Of a stretch of DNA of 15,377 nt, positions 1 through 6,890 are shown in pieces. This stretch comes from JBGPIK01 sp041484845 (lineage in GTDB: Bacteria; Desulfobacterota; Binatia; UBA9968). Both the position numbers and the translations under genes were made by a program. Within the stretch, counting starts at the first letter, position 1. Each line of letters starts with the position of its first letter. The notes beneath the pieces were generated by a model. The model ran no database searches and was not told the origin of the DNA. It was given only the letters and a program-made list of their open reading frames with translations. The DNA is taken from positions 1 to 15,377 of the forward strand of contig JBGPIK010000133.1 of the NCBI GenBank assembly GCA_041484845.1, read 5' to 3'.

Positions 1-180
1 AAGGCCTTTGAGAAGGCTGACTTTAAGGATATCAGTGTAGAGGTGAAGAATGGCGTCGTGCGGCTAGCGGGGACGGTTTCTACCGGGGCGCGGCGCCTGG
101 AGGCAGCCGTGCTGGCGCGTTCGATCCAGGGCGTGCGCGCGATCAAGGACGAAGTGCGCCTTGAAACAGCCAAACGCTAA
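1..180 (+). CDS. BON-domain protein, 3' end (5' end outside window)
   Basis: The window opens inside a reading frame whose last 59 codons read through VEVKNGVVRLAGTV and end ...VRAIKDEVRLETAKR-stop. The order of a beta strand carrying the NGVVRLAGTV turn, a helix (RRLEAAVLARSIQGV) and a final strand (IKDEVRL) is the second half of a BON domain. BON domains are about 60-residue phospholipid-binding modules of periplasmic or envelope stress proteins such as OsmY. The N-terminus is missing, so I cannot see a signal peptide or count the BON repeats. The following operon (YtxH, unknowns) also has an envelope-stress flavour. Family assignment is fairly secure from this fragment; the exact role is inference. 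Confidence 0.8.
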   Translation, partial: KAFEKADFKDISVEVKNGVVRLAGTVSTGARRLEAAVLARSIQGVRAIKDEVRLETAKR

Positions 181-362
181 GGCAATGCGCGGCGCGACGC
201 CGCAAAACCACACGGTGAAAGAAACTGCGGATAAGGCGGTGGATGCAATGAAGGACGCTTTGACAAGCAACAGGTCCCGCGCCGGGCCAAGTAGTGATAT
301 CGCGCTCGGGCCGCTTAAAACGTCTGGGCGTCTTTATGGGCTGCCGACATTTCTTTTCATTC
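181..362. other. Stretch between the BON gene and site A without a confident gene
   Basis: An open frame runs from 161 to 484 and overlaps the BON stop. Its early part (about 215-275) gives a charged helix-like peptide, KETADKAVDAMKDALTS, of the kind seen in small YtxH/CsbD-like stress proteins. The later part looks non-coding and contains the palindromic element at 363. No ribosome binding site is evident. It may be a small gene remnant; I do not call it a gene. Confidence 0.3.
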
Positions 363-402
363 CTGTTCAATTTAGGACAGCAATCCGTTCCCAGCCATCG
401 TA
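363..402 (+). promoter_or_regulatory. Site A: palindrome plus CGTA box, promoter-like module
   Basis: CTGTTCAATTTAGGACAG (363-380) differs from the palindromic consensus CTGTCCAATATTGGACAG at three positions. It is followed after 18 bp by ATCGTAT, with CGTA at 399-402. The same arrangement recurs at 1484, 3644 and 12975. From the start of CGTA to the ATG at 507 is 108 nt, and that ATG opens the 507-1355 operon. The palindrome could be an operator with the promoter to its right. Alternatively its right half (GGACA) could serve as a -35 element 17 bp before a -10 element that includes CGTA. I do not recognise the regulator. Confidence 0.6.
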
Positions 403-415
403 TCTTATGAGTAAT

Positions 416-435
416 CCTAGACATAGGTCTTTTTT
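416..435 (+). terminator. Short hairpin with T-run in the leader downstream of site A
   Basis: CCTA-GACA-TAGG (416-427) forms a 4-bp stem with a 4-nt loop and is followed by TCTTTTTT. It lies 14 nt after the CGTA box of site A, so it would sit at the very start of the transcript. The stem is too short for a strong intrinsic terminator. It could be a weak attenuator or chance. Confidence 0.2.
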
Positions 436-506
436 CACTCCTGCGGTCAATCGAAATTTTCCAGTAAGTGTCGGCGGCTCCTAATCACTCCGACCAAGAG
501 ATTGAA

Positions 507-740
507 ATGCAAAATTCATGGTTTGTATTCGTGCTCTTCATGAGTCTTGGCCAGAGCGGTTGCGAATTTTTGGGCGTAACCGGGTGGGGAGCTTATCTAC
601 CGAAGGTCTTTCGGTTAGAAAGTGACTTGAGCCGGAGACGTTTCTCCGGGCGAGTCCTTAGCCGATTTATTAAAAGTCTTGGATGCGTCGATCTGGGGAA
701 CGCTATCGCGGCCGTCAATAAAGAAAGGCTGAAACCATGA
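507..740 (+). CDS. Small unknown protein with hydrophobic N-terminus, first gene of the site A operon
   Basis: A 77-residue frame starts at ATG 507 with MQNSWFVFVLFMSLGQSGC, a short hydrophobic segment like a signal peptide or anchor; the Cys after SG is only loosely lipobox-like. The rest is basic (RRRFSGRVLSRFIKS) and matches nothing I know. Two things support translation. Its TGA overlaps the ATG of the YtxH gene (ATGA at 737-740), and its start lies 108 nt after the CGTA box of site A, close to the 106-109 nt seen at sites B and C. Against it: there is no clear Shine-Dalgarno sequence, and a perfect 7-bp hairpin (632-649) lies inside it. An in-frame ATG at 468 is less likely. Confidence 0.4.
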   Translation: MQNSWFVFVLFMSLGQSGCEFLGVTGWGAYLPKVFRLESDLSRRRFSGRVLSRFIKSLGCVDLGNAIAAVNKERLKP

Positions 741-1036
741 ATATGGATGGTGAATTGAAAATTCCCTACTTCCTAGTTGGTATGGTGGCGGGGGCCATCA
801 TTGGGACGTTGTTGGCTCCCCGCTCGGGCAAAGAAACGCGGAAATATCTTCGTGAGCGAAGCAACACGGGTCTTGATCATGTGAATGCGCACGCAGTAAA
901 GCTGCGCGAGGCTGCCGAAGCGTTGGTCGAAACGGGGAAAAAGTTGATGGCCTGTCAGCACCAACCGGCCAATACGGCTACGGAAGCCGAAGGGCGGGTC
1001 TACCCGGAGGATCGGCGAGATACATTGGGAGGATAA
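737..1036 (+). CDS. YtxH-like membrane-anchored stress protein
   Basis: A 99-residue protein. After a short polar start, residues about 10-27 (PYFLVGMVAGAIIGTLLAP) form one membrane segment running directly into APRSGKETRKYLRER. A GxxxGxxxGxLxAPxSGxETR stretch is the hallmark of the YtxH family (general-stress-associated small membrane proteins). The rest is an amphipathic helical tail. The start ATG 737 has a purine-rich AGAAAGG 9 nt upstream and overlaps the preceding stop by ATGA. The next gene starts 1 nt after its stop, so the three genes 507-1355 probably form one transcript from site A. Function in this family is poorly defined; a role in envelope stress is inferred. Confidence 0.8.
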   Translation: MNMDGELKIPYFLVGMVAGAIIGTLLAPRSGKETRKYLRERSNTGLDHVNAHAVKLREAAEALVETGKKLMACQHQPANTATEAEGRVYPEDRRDTLGG

Positions 1037-1037
1037 T

Positions 1038-1355
1038 ATGAAGGTCAATTTTATTGAAAATGACATTTGGACGAACGGCTACTCAATGCAAAATTCCTTG
1101 AACGGTGTCTCTGAGTTGTTAAAGAAATTCATCACGAGAGCTCATGTTCATGAAGACAAGATGAGCGACTGGCAACTCATATTGTTGCAGAGCAAAGCGA
1201 ACGGCTGCTTCTATCATGACGAAGATCTCCCGCAACAGAATTGGGGGTGGCCCAAAAACACCTGGTTTCAGGAGCGACTGAGCCGTCATCTCCAAGATCT
1301 CGATTGTGAGCACAGTGAAAGAGAAGTAAACGGAGACCGTGGTCCGGCGGGATAA
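1038..1355 (+). CDS. Hypothetical protein, third gene of the site A operon
   Basis: A 105-residue soluble protein that I do not recognise. It has no signal peptide or membrane segment. It is rich in aromatic and acidic residues and contains a Trp-rich stretch (NWGWPKNTWF, about residues 67-76). A strong ribosome binding site, GGGAGG at 1027-1032, lies inside the end of the YtxH gene, and the ATG follows that gene's stop by one base, so translation of the two is tightly linked. A second in-frame ATG at 1086 would remove 16 residues, but the Shine-Dalgarno position favours 1038. The C-terminus (EREVNGDRGPAG) looks disordered. Confidence 0.6.
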   Translation: MKVNFIENDIWTNGYSMQNSLNGVSELLKKFITRAHVHEDKMSDWQLILLQSKANGCFYHDEDLPQQNWGWPKNTWFQERLSRHLQDLDCEHSEREVNGDRGPAG

Positions 1356-1483
1356 TAGCGCTGGCCAAGAAGCGGCATTAAACGACCTGCGCTCATCACG
1401 CTCCAGCGCCGAGCTGACAAATCGACGCCGTTTTAGAGCGAGCGCGAATCGATCGGTTCGCCGCGTTATAATTCTTTTGAAAT

Positions 1484-1522
1484 GCGTTCAATATTAGACA
1501 GCAATCTTCCGGCGAAAGCGTA
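1484..1522 (+). promoter_or_regulatory. Site B: palindrome plus CGTA box, promoter-like module
   Basis: GCGTTCAATATTAGACAG (1484-1501) is the second copy of the palindromic element. It is followed after 17 bp by GCGTAG, with CGTA at 1519-1522. The right half, AGACAGCAATC, closely resembles site A (GGACAGCAATC). The ATG of the next gene (1625) lies 106 nt from the start of CGTA. A GCGAA...TTCGC hairpin just upstream (1445-1462) may belong to the end of the preceding operon. Confidence 0.6.
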
Positions 1523-1624
1523 GTTTATGAAAGATCTAGGGTATTACGGGTTCACGGATATCTGAAATTCTTCAACTCAACCTGTGCTACCCGACCGGCT
1601 AACAATCCAACCCAGGAGGTCTAA

Positions 1625-1945
1625 ATGTACAGCTGCAACGTCACTTTCAAGCTCAAGGCCAAGAGCACGACCGAGTTTATCGAGATTTTTGAGGGAGAGA
1701 TCATTCCCTTGCTCAGAAGACAAAGGGGCTTTGAGGATGAGATCAGCTTCGTCGCGCCAGAACGTAAAGAGGCGGTCGCCGTCAGCCTCTGGGATAAAAA
1801 AGAAGATGCCGAGGCTTATCACCGTGGAAGGTATCCTGAGGTGTTGAAGGCCCTGACCAGGGTGGTTGAAGGCACTCCCATAGTGGAGTTCTTTGAGGTC
1901 GCAAACTCGACATCTCATCAGATCGCTGCCAGCGCGGTTCACTAG
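1625..1945 (+). CDS. Small dimeric alpha/beta-barrel protein, ABM-like (antibiotic biosynthesis monooxygenase fold)
   Basis: A 106-residue soluble protein. The pattern is strand (YSCNVTFKLKAKS), helix (TTEFIEIFEGEIIPLLRRQ), G-F, strand (EDEISFVAPERKEAVAVSLWDKKEDAEAYHR) and helix (YPEVLKALTRVVEGTPIVEFFEV). The GFxxxxxxxxxxxxxAVxxSxWxxxxxAxxY spacing is typical of ABM/YgiN-like ferredoxin-fold dimers. Some members are monooxygenases and many have no known activity. I see no distinctive catalytic set, so no reaction is claimed. The start is well set by AGGAGGT at 1614-1620. It is a single gene behind site B, with a 102-nt leader after the CGTA box. Confidence 0.6.
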   Translation: MYSCNVTFKLKAKSTTEFIEIFEGEIIPLLRRQRGFEDEISFVAPERKEAVAVSLWDKKEDAEAYHRGRYPEVLKALTRVVEGTPIVEFFEVANSTSHQIAASAVH

Positions 1946-2228
1946 ATAGACATTCACGCCGATGGACGGGACAAAACCATACCGCCAGGGTGTAAATTCC
2001 CCCTTGTTCGGCTTCCGCTAGCAGAGAAACATGGGAGCAGATTCTTGGTATTATAAAGAACCCGCCAAAAGATGAGCGCCGGCGTATACCGATCGTCTTA
2101 AACGCGCTCGTATTATATCGATATTATCCTGTCGCTGTGATAATATTGAGGGGGGGAATTTGCTCGTCTGAAGTACCGCGCAAAATTTCCCTCTGCGCGA
2201 AAGTGGCCGGCATAACGCTTGTTTCCGG
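1946..2228. other. Intergenic region before rlmL with two inverted repeats
   Basis: No gene seen. Two structures stand out. The perfect inverted repeat ATATTATC (2121-2128) / GATAATAT (2139-2146) has a 10-nt spacer. A second possible RNA stem pairs GGGGAATTT (2153-2161) with AAATTTCCC (2183-2191), with one G-U pair. Both lie within about 110 nt of the rlmL start, so they could be an operator and a leader hairpin. No clear Shine-Dalgarno precedes ATG 2229. Confidence 0.35.
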
Positions 2229-3389
2229 ATGGAAAGATTTTTTGCCACTTGTCCCCGCGGCTTGGAACTGCTCCTGGCGGCGGAGCTGCAACGACTAAAA
2301 GCGGAAACCATTCACGCCGTCGGAGGCGGAGTCCAGTTCAGCGGCGATTTCTTCCTGTGTTACCGGATTAATCTGGAAAGCCGCATCGCGAGCCGAGTTC
2401 TATGGCGGGTCGCAACGAACCGCTACCGCAACGAGGACGATATTTACCGCATCGCCTATGCGCTGCCGTGGAATGACTGGTTCGAACCGAAGGTCTCTCT
2501 TCGGGTCGATGTCTCGGCCATCCAATGTCCTCTCACGAGTCTTAATTTCGTCACTCTCAAAATCAAAGACGCGGTGTGCGATAAAATCCGCCGGCTCGCG
2601 GGCCGCCGACCCGACGTGGATACGCGGCAACCCGATATCCCCATCCAGGGCCATTTGACGGATCGCGAATTCAGCCTTTATCTCGATACCACGGGCGATC
2701 CGTTGTTCAAGCGCGGCCGGCGCATAATCGCGGGAGATGCCCCGTTGCGGGAAAATCTCGCCGCCGGCATCCTGCGCTTGGCCGGATGGGTGCCCGGTAC
2801 TCCGCTGCTCGATCCTATGTGCGGCAGCGGCACGATCCTGCTCGAAGCGGCGCTGATGGCGCTGGATATCGCGCCCGGTTCGGGACGCCATTTTGCTTTC
2901 GAGAAACTGAAGAACTTCGATAGGCGGCGGTGGCAGGAGTTGTCGCGGCAAAGTGCGGCTCGGCAAAAGCCCAAGGTTCCCCTTTCGATTTACGGCAGCG
3001 ATCTGTCCGGCGAGGCGATAAAATCCGCCCGCACCAACCTAGCGGCGGCCGGCTTGGAGAGACTGGTGAGCCTGAGGCAGGCGAACGTCCTGGAAATCTC
3101 CGCGCCGGCCAAGGAAGGCATCATCGTCACCAATCCACCCTATGGCGTGCGCATCGGCGAGCAACAGGAACTGGCAGAGTTTTATCCGAAGCTGGGCGAC
3201 GCGCTGAAGCAAAAATTCACCGGCTGGCGCGGCTATCTGCTCAGCGCCGACATGCGTCTGCCAAAGCTCATCCGGCTCGCCGCGTCGAAGCGCACGCCGC
3301 TCTTTAATGGCGCTCTCGAATGCCGACTGTTCGAATACAAGATGGTAGAAGGCGGAATGCGAAAAAAACAGCTCGAAGCCCGCCAATAG
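2229..3389 (+). CDS. rlmL: THUMP-domain 23S rRNA (guanine-N2) methyltransferase, RlmL/YpsC family
   Basis: A 386-residue cytoplasmic enzyme of the COG0116 type, which methylates a guanine N2 in 23S rRNA (m2G2445 in E. coli) using S-adenosylmethionine. Residues 1-60 hold the ferredoxin-like start (FATCPRGLELLLAAEL), and the THUMP domain spans about 60-155. Then come the family linker DPLFKRGRR (157-165) and PLREN (172-176). The Rossmann methyltransferase domain has SAM motif I DPMCGSGT (195-202), GSDLS (256-260) and the catalytic TNPPYG (301-306). The length matches single-domain YpsC-like proteins rather than the fused E. coli RlmKL. It appears monocistronic, with no good Shine-Dalgarno sequence. 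It seems intact. Confidence 0.92.
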   Translation: MERFFATCPRGLELLLAAELQRLKAETIHAVGGGVQFSGDFFLCYRINLESRIASRVLWRVATNRYRNEDDIYRIAYALPWNDWFEPKVSLRVDVSAIQCPLTSLNFVTLKIKDAVCDKIRRLAGRRPDVDTRQPDIPIQGHLTDREFSLYLDTTGDPLFKRGRRIIAGDAPLRENLAAGILRLAGWVPGTPLLDPMCGSGTILLEAALMALDIAPGSGRHFAFEKLKNFDRRRWQELSRQSAARQKPKVPLSIYGSDLSGEAIKSARTNLAAAGLERLVSLRQANVLEISAPAKEGIIVTNPPYGVRIGEQQELAEFYPKLGDALKQKFTGWRGYLLSADMRLPKLIRLAASKRTPLFNGALECRLFEYKMVEGGMRKKQLEARQ

Positions 3390-3395
3390 GGATCA

Positions 3396-3563
3396 ATGGT
3401 TTTACACGCGATGCGCGAACATCAGGTGAACCTCAAGGCGGAACTGGAGATTTGTCACCTGCACCAGAAGATGGATCATCTCTTATCGCACCAGTGAGAA
3501 AGATGGGTTGCGATCCAGGAAATCCAGATGGAGCTGATCAGCCAGGTGCGAGGGCGTCAGTAA
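3396..3563 (+). pseudogene. DUF1003 gene relic (C-terminal part) with in-frame TGA
   Basis: Directly after the rlmL stop and in the same frame, 33 codons read ...REHQVNLKAELEI..., then LHQKMDHLLSHQ, then TGA (3495-3497). Twenty-one further codons follow in the same frame, reading ERWVAIQEIQMELI and ending at TAA 3561. The sequence x-YxVNLKAELEIxxLHxKLDxL followed by a Glu/Gln-rich amphipathic helix is the typical C-terminus of DUF1003 membrane proteins. The two membrane helices that should precede it are absent, because the rlmL frame ends immediately upstream. The TGA falls where a Trp (TGG) would fit. This is a 5'-truncated, nonsense-mutated remnant, not a working gene. Confidence 0.65.
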
Positions 3564-3643
3564 GAATCCATGACTCTGCTGAGAAGCGATCCTCGTCCCT
3601 ACCCTCCGGCTTCTGGCGAGTCCCGCGGTAATTTTTTTTCTGA

Positions 3644-3683
3644 TCGTCCAATATTGGACAGTAACACCGGCCGAGGCGGCGTA
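3644..3683 (+). promoter_or_regulatory. Site C: palindrome plus CGTA box, promoter-like module
   Basis: TCGTCCAATATTGGACAG (3644-3661) is the most symmetric copy, with a perfect 14-bp core GTCCAATATTGGAC. CGTA follows at 3680-3683 after 18 bp. A T8 run (3632-3639) lies just upstream but has no convincing stem. The VIT-family start at 3789 is 109 nt from CGTA. The leader holds a purine-rich AAGGAGAG (3700-3707) before ATG 3718, which opens a 44-codon frame overlapping the start of the VIT gene. I regard that frame only as a possible leader peptide. Confidence 0.65.
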
Positions 3684-3788
3684 GCCTTAAATCCTAAATG
3701 AAGGAGAGGCGTTCGTCATGTTAAGGGGTCAGCTTAACCGGCTACGCCAATATGGAGGTCAAAGAGGGGGAATATTGGAGAGACTCTC

Positions 3789-4484
3789 ATGCCTCAAAAA
3801 CCACACATCGAGCGACATTTCACGGGTTCCGAGATCGTCAGAGACATTGTGATCGGAATGGCCGACGGATTGACTGTTCCGTTTGCGTTGGCCGCCGGTT
3901 TATCAGGCGCAATTGATTCAACAAGTATCATTGTGACGGCGGGCTTGGCAGAAATCGCCGCCGGTTCAATCGCCATGGGACTAGGCGGTTACATGGCTGC
4001 CAAGAGCGATCTGGAACACTACGTTAGCGAGAGCGCGCGCGAAGCAGCGGAAGTCCGTGACAAGGCGGACATTGAAGCCGCCGAAGTTGCTGTAGTGTTC
4101 CAATCGTATGGCCTTACAGCTGAAGAGAGCAAACCCATTGTAGATGCACTTAGAAAGCGGCCACAAGCCTGGGTTGAATTTATGATGCGATTTGAGCTGG
4201 GTCTTGAGAAGCCCGATTCAAAGCGCGCGATCATCAGTGCGGGCACGATTGCAGGGGCTTACATTGCAGGCGGTTTCATTCCGCTCGGTCCGTATCTTAT
4301 TCTCCCGACGGCCAGCACGGCGCTTATCCTATCGGTGATTATTACTCTGATCACCCTAGCCATTTTTGGCTACATCAAAGGTCACTTTACCGGCGCGCCG
4401 CCGCTTCGTAGTGCAAGCCAGACGGTGCTTATTGGTGGGCTGGCTGCGGCAGTCGCATTCATGTTAGCGCGAGCCATTTCCTGA
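3789..4484 (+). CDS. VIT1/CCC1-family iron/manganese transporter
   Basis: A 231-residue inner-membrane protein. The N-terminus GSEIVRDIVIGMADGLTVPFALAAGLSGA (about 13-41) and AEIAAGSIAMGLGGYMAAKSDLEHY (54-78) are the conserved first two membrane helices of VIT/CCC1 proteins. A cytoplasmic helical domain rich in Glu/Asp follows (about 79-147). Three more hydrophobic helices are seen at about 148-168, 172-198 and 211-230. The family moves Fe(II) or Mn(II) out of the cytosol, driven by protons; the exact metal and direction here are inferred. The start is set by GGAGAGA just upstream. It is probably monocistronic under site C, which suggests metal storage or detoxification in a stress programme. 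Confidence 0.88.
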   Translation: MPQKPHIERHFTGSEIVRDIVIGMADGLTVPFALAAGLSGAIDSTSIIVTAGLAEIAAGSIAMGLGGYMAAKSDLEHYVSESAREAAEVRDKADIEAAEVAVVFQSYGLTAEESKPIVDALRKRPQAWVEFMMRFELGLEKPDSKRAIISAGTIAGAYIAGGFIPLGPYLILPTASTALILSVIITLITLAIFGYIKGHFTGAPPLRSASQTVLIGGLAAAVAFMLARAIS

Positions 4485-4509
4485 GAGCTCACCCTGCACG
4501 GAGGCAAGA

Positions 4510-4632
4510 ATGACTTACAAAGAACATTTAATCTTTATCGCTACTCAGCGAGATGCTGGGGGGTTGCTATGGGATCCCCCTCGCCGATGTTTGTTGGAGC
4601 GAGAGAGAAAAGAAGCAGTGGGTCTCTATTAA
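4510..4632 (+). CDS. Possible 40-residue small protein between the VIT gene and ftsH
   Basis: ATG 4510 is preceded by a good GGAGG at 4500-4504 with a 5-nt spacer and opens a 40-codon frame beginning MTYKEHLIFIATQRDAGG and ending at TAA 4630. It lies 25 nt after the VIT stop, so it could be the last gene of that transcript. It has no recognisable motif and its C-terminal half (RRCLLERERKEAVGLY) is highly charged. The Shine-Dalgarno sequence is the only real support; it may equally be a relic. Confidence 0.3.
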   Translation: MTYKEHLIFIATQRDAGGLLWDPPRRCLLERERKEAVGLY

Positions 4633-4732
4633 AGGGCGTCCCAAAAACCGCTATAGGTATTCCTAATATCGAGTACTTGGGCTTTGACGAAAATAAAAAT
4701 TCTTGCATCGAAAAAAGAAAGCTGACCTAACC

Positions 4733-6835
4733 ATGAAAATACCGATGGCTAGATCCGTAAGCCGGAGTTTTTCTGTTATACCGAGCTTGCGAGTCGACAA
4801 AATGCCACAGAAAGCGGGTCCATCCGAGTTGGTAAAGAAATTCATCGCCGATCTGCGGACTAATTACCAAGAGAAAAAGAAAAACAAGCACCCGATGGAA
4901 AAGAAACAGCGACAACTTTCGATCGGATACTTCATCTTGGCATTCGTCGTCATCATGATGATCCAGAACTACTATGGCCGTACCCATGTTGAGATCATCA
5001 GCTATAGTCAATTCAAGTCTCTCCTCAATAAGGGCCTCATCAGCGATCTGGCCATTCGCGAAACAGTCATTGACGGCAATATGAAGGGAGAGGCCGTTAA
5101 GGAGATTTACACGCCACAGAGATTGAAGGAACTTTCTCCGGATGTGGTCGAGGGCAAGAAACTTTTGCCCTTCGAAACGGTGCGAGTGGATGATCCCGGA
5201 CTGACTGCCGAACTTGAAAAGGCCAAAGTACCGTTCAAAGGAGAGGTGAACAATAACTGGCTGCCGACGATTTTATCCTGGGTGGTGCCGGTGGCGCTAT
5301 TTTTTCTGTTGTGGAGCTATATTGGCAAGAAGATGGGGTCAGCCGGCAGCGGCTTAATGCAGATCGGTAAGAGCAAAGCGAAGGTCTACATTGAGAAAAA
5401 AACCGGCGTAACATTTGCCGATGTCGCGGGAATCGACGAGGCCGAAGAAGAAGTCGCTGAAGTTGTCGGGTTTCTGAAGGATCCGGATAAATACCAAAGA
5501 TTGGGTGGGCGTATTCCCAAGGGTGTTTTAATCGTGGGTCCGCCGGGGACGGGAAAAACCCTGCTGGCTCGCGCCGTGGCAGGTGAGGCCGGTGTTCCCT
5601 TCTTCAGCCTCTCCGGTTCTGACTTTGTCGAGATGTTCGTCGGAGTCGGGGCCGCGCGCGTAAGAGACCTTTTTATGCAAGCCGTGAAGCATGCCCCGAG
5701 CATTATCTTCATCGATGAGCTCGATGCCATAGGAAAGGCCCGGGGAGTGAACATGCTTACGAGCAACGATGAACGGGAACAAACCCTCAATCAACTCCTG
5801 GCTGAGATGGATGGGTTCGATCCGAACCAAGGAGTCATCATCATGGCCGCCACCAACCGGCCGGAGATTTTGGACGCCGCCCTGTTGCGCCCCGGACGAT
5901 TTGATCGGCAAATTCTCGTGGATCGTCCCGATATCAAGGGACGTACGAAAATCTTGCAACTGCATGCGAAAAAGGTAAAGCTCTCTCCCGATCTGGATCT
6001 CGCTATCGTGGCAGCCAAAACACCGGGGTTCGTCGGCGCCGATCTCGCCAATATCGTCAATGAGGCGGCGTTGCTGGGGGCGCGTCAGGACAAAGAATTC
6101 ATAGAGATGGCGGATTTTGACGAGGCGATTGAAAGAGTCGTTGCAGGACTACAAAAGAAGAGCCACGTCATCAATCCCAAGGAGAAAAAAATAGTCGCCT
6201 ACCACGAATCGGGTCACGCCCTCGTGGCGGAGCTCGTGCCGGGCGCTGACCCCGTTGCCAAGATTTCTATTATTCCCAGAGGGATTGCTGCTTTGGGTTA
6301 CACAACCCAACTGCCGACGGAAGATCGATATCTCATGACGCGTTCTGAGCTGCTCGCGCGGATCTGTACCCTTCTGGGAGGAAGAGTCGCGGAGGAGATT
6401 GTCTTCGGCGATATATCAACCGGGGCTCAGAACGATCTTCAGCGAGCCACAGAGATCGCCAGGACGATGATTACCCAATTCGGTATGAGCGAAAAACTGG
6501 GTCTGGCGTCTCTAGAAGGAGCCAGGACTGCCACGTTCTTGATGGTGCCGACTCACAGTCCCAAAGAGTACAGCGAGGAAACCGCCCGGCACATTGATGA
6601 AGAGGTAAAACAAATATTGTCAGAAGCTCATACCAAAGCTTGGGGCATCCTCGATTCTCACCGCGCGGCACTCGAAGAGTTGGCCAAGCTGCTGCTGGAA
6701 AAGGAAATCGTGGACAGGCCAGCATTGCAAGCAATTCTAAAAGTGAGGAGCATCGACAGCATCAAGGATAAAAAGAAATCCGCAGATATACCCGGAAGTG
6801 AATACAACGCCGAGCAGGAGCAGCCAAAAACATGA
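4733..6835 (+). CDS. ftsH: ATP-dependent zinc metalloprotease FtsH
   Basis: A membrane-anchored AAA+ protease that degrades misfolded membrane and regulatory proteins as a hexamer. Numbering from ATG 4733 (700 residues): membrane helix 1 at 62-78, a periplasmic FtsH-ext domain at 84-176 and helix 2 at 177-196. The AAA module has Walker A GPPGTGKT (269-276), pore motif MFVGVG (301-306), Walker B IIFIDE (324-329) and the second region of homology with LLRPGRFDR. The peptidase has zinc motif HESGH (491-495) and the third ligand Asp568 in GAQNDLQ. All catalytic residues are present. Start uncertain: ATG 4895 (MEKKQRQLSIG) would give 646 residues, almost the E. coli length, while 4733 adds a 54-residue cationic N-terminus; neither has a clear Shine-Dalgarno. 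Its neighbours (zf-TFIIB, slipin) suggest a quality-control cluster. Confidence 0.96.
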   Translation: MKIPMARSVSRSFSVIPSLRVDKMPQKAGPSELVKKFIADLRTNYQEKKKNKHPMEKKQRQLSIGYFILAFVVIMMIQNYYGRTHVEIISYSQFKSLLNKGLISDLAIRETVIDGNMKGEAVKEIYTPQRLKELSPDVVEGKKLLPFETVRVDDPGLTAELEKAKVPFKGEVNNNWLPTILSWVVPVALFFLLWSYIGKKMGSAGSGLMQIGKSKAKVYIEKKTGVTFADVAGIDEAEEEVAEVVGFLKDPDKYQRLGGRIPKGVLIVGPPGTGKTLLARAVAGEAGVPFFSLSGSDFVEMFVGVGAARVRDLFMQAVKHAPSIIFIDELDAIGKARGVNMLTSNDEREQTLNQLLAEMDGFDPNQGVIIMAATNRPEILDAALLRPGRFDRQILVDRPDIKGRTKILQLHAKKVKLSPDLDLAIVAAKTPGFVGADLANIVNEAALLGARQDKEFIEMADFDEAIERVVAGLQKKSHVINPKEKKIVAYHESGHALVAELVPGADPVAKISIIPRGIAALGYTTQLPTEDRYLMTRSELLARICTLLGGRVAEEIVFGDISTGAQNDLQRATEIARTMITQFGMSEKLGLASLEGARTATFLMVPTHSPKEYSEETARHIDEEVKQILSEAHTKAWGILDSHRAALEELAKLLLEKEIVDRPALQAILKVRSIDSIKDKKKSADIPGSEYNAEQEQPKT

Positions 6836-6890
6836 AAACCTGACTGCGCGGCACCTACGGATCATCCGGGGAATTTAGGAGAGTCAAACC

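Noticed and set aside
161..484. 107-residue open frame spanning the region after the BON gene
   Set aside because: It overlaps the BON stop, lacks a Shine-Dalgarno, contains site A, and only its first third looks protein-like.
2400..2966. 188-residue minus-strand open frame
   Set aside because: Antisense shadow of rlmL, whose motifs are unambiguous.
3495..3497. In-frame TGA in the DUF1003-like sequence as a selenocysteine or read-through codon
   Set aside because: The gene also lacks its 5' part, no SECIS-like hairpin follows, and the position fits a mutated Trp codon; decay is simpler.
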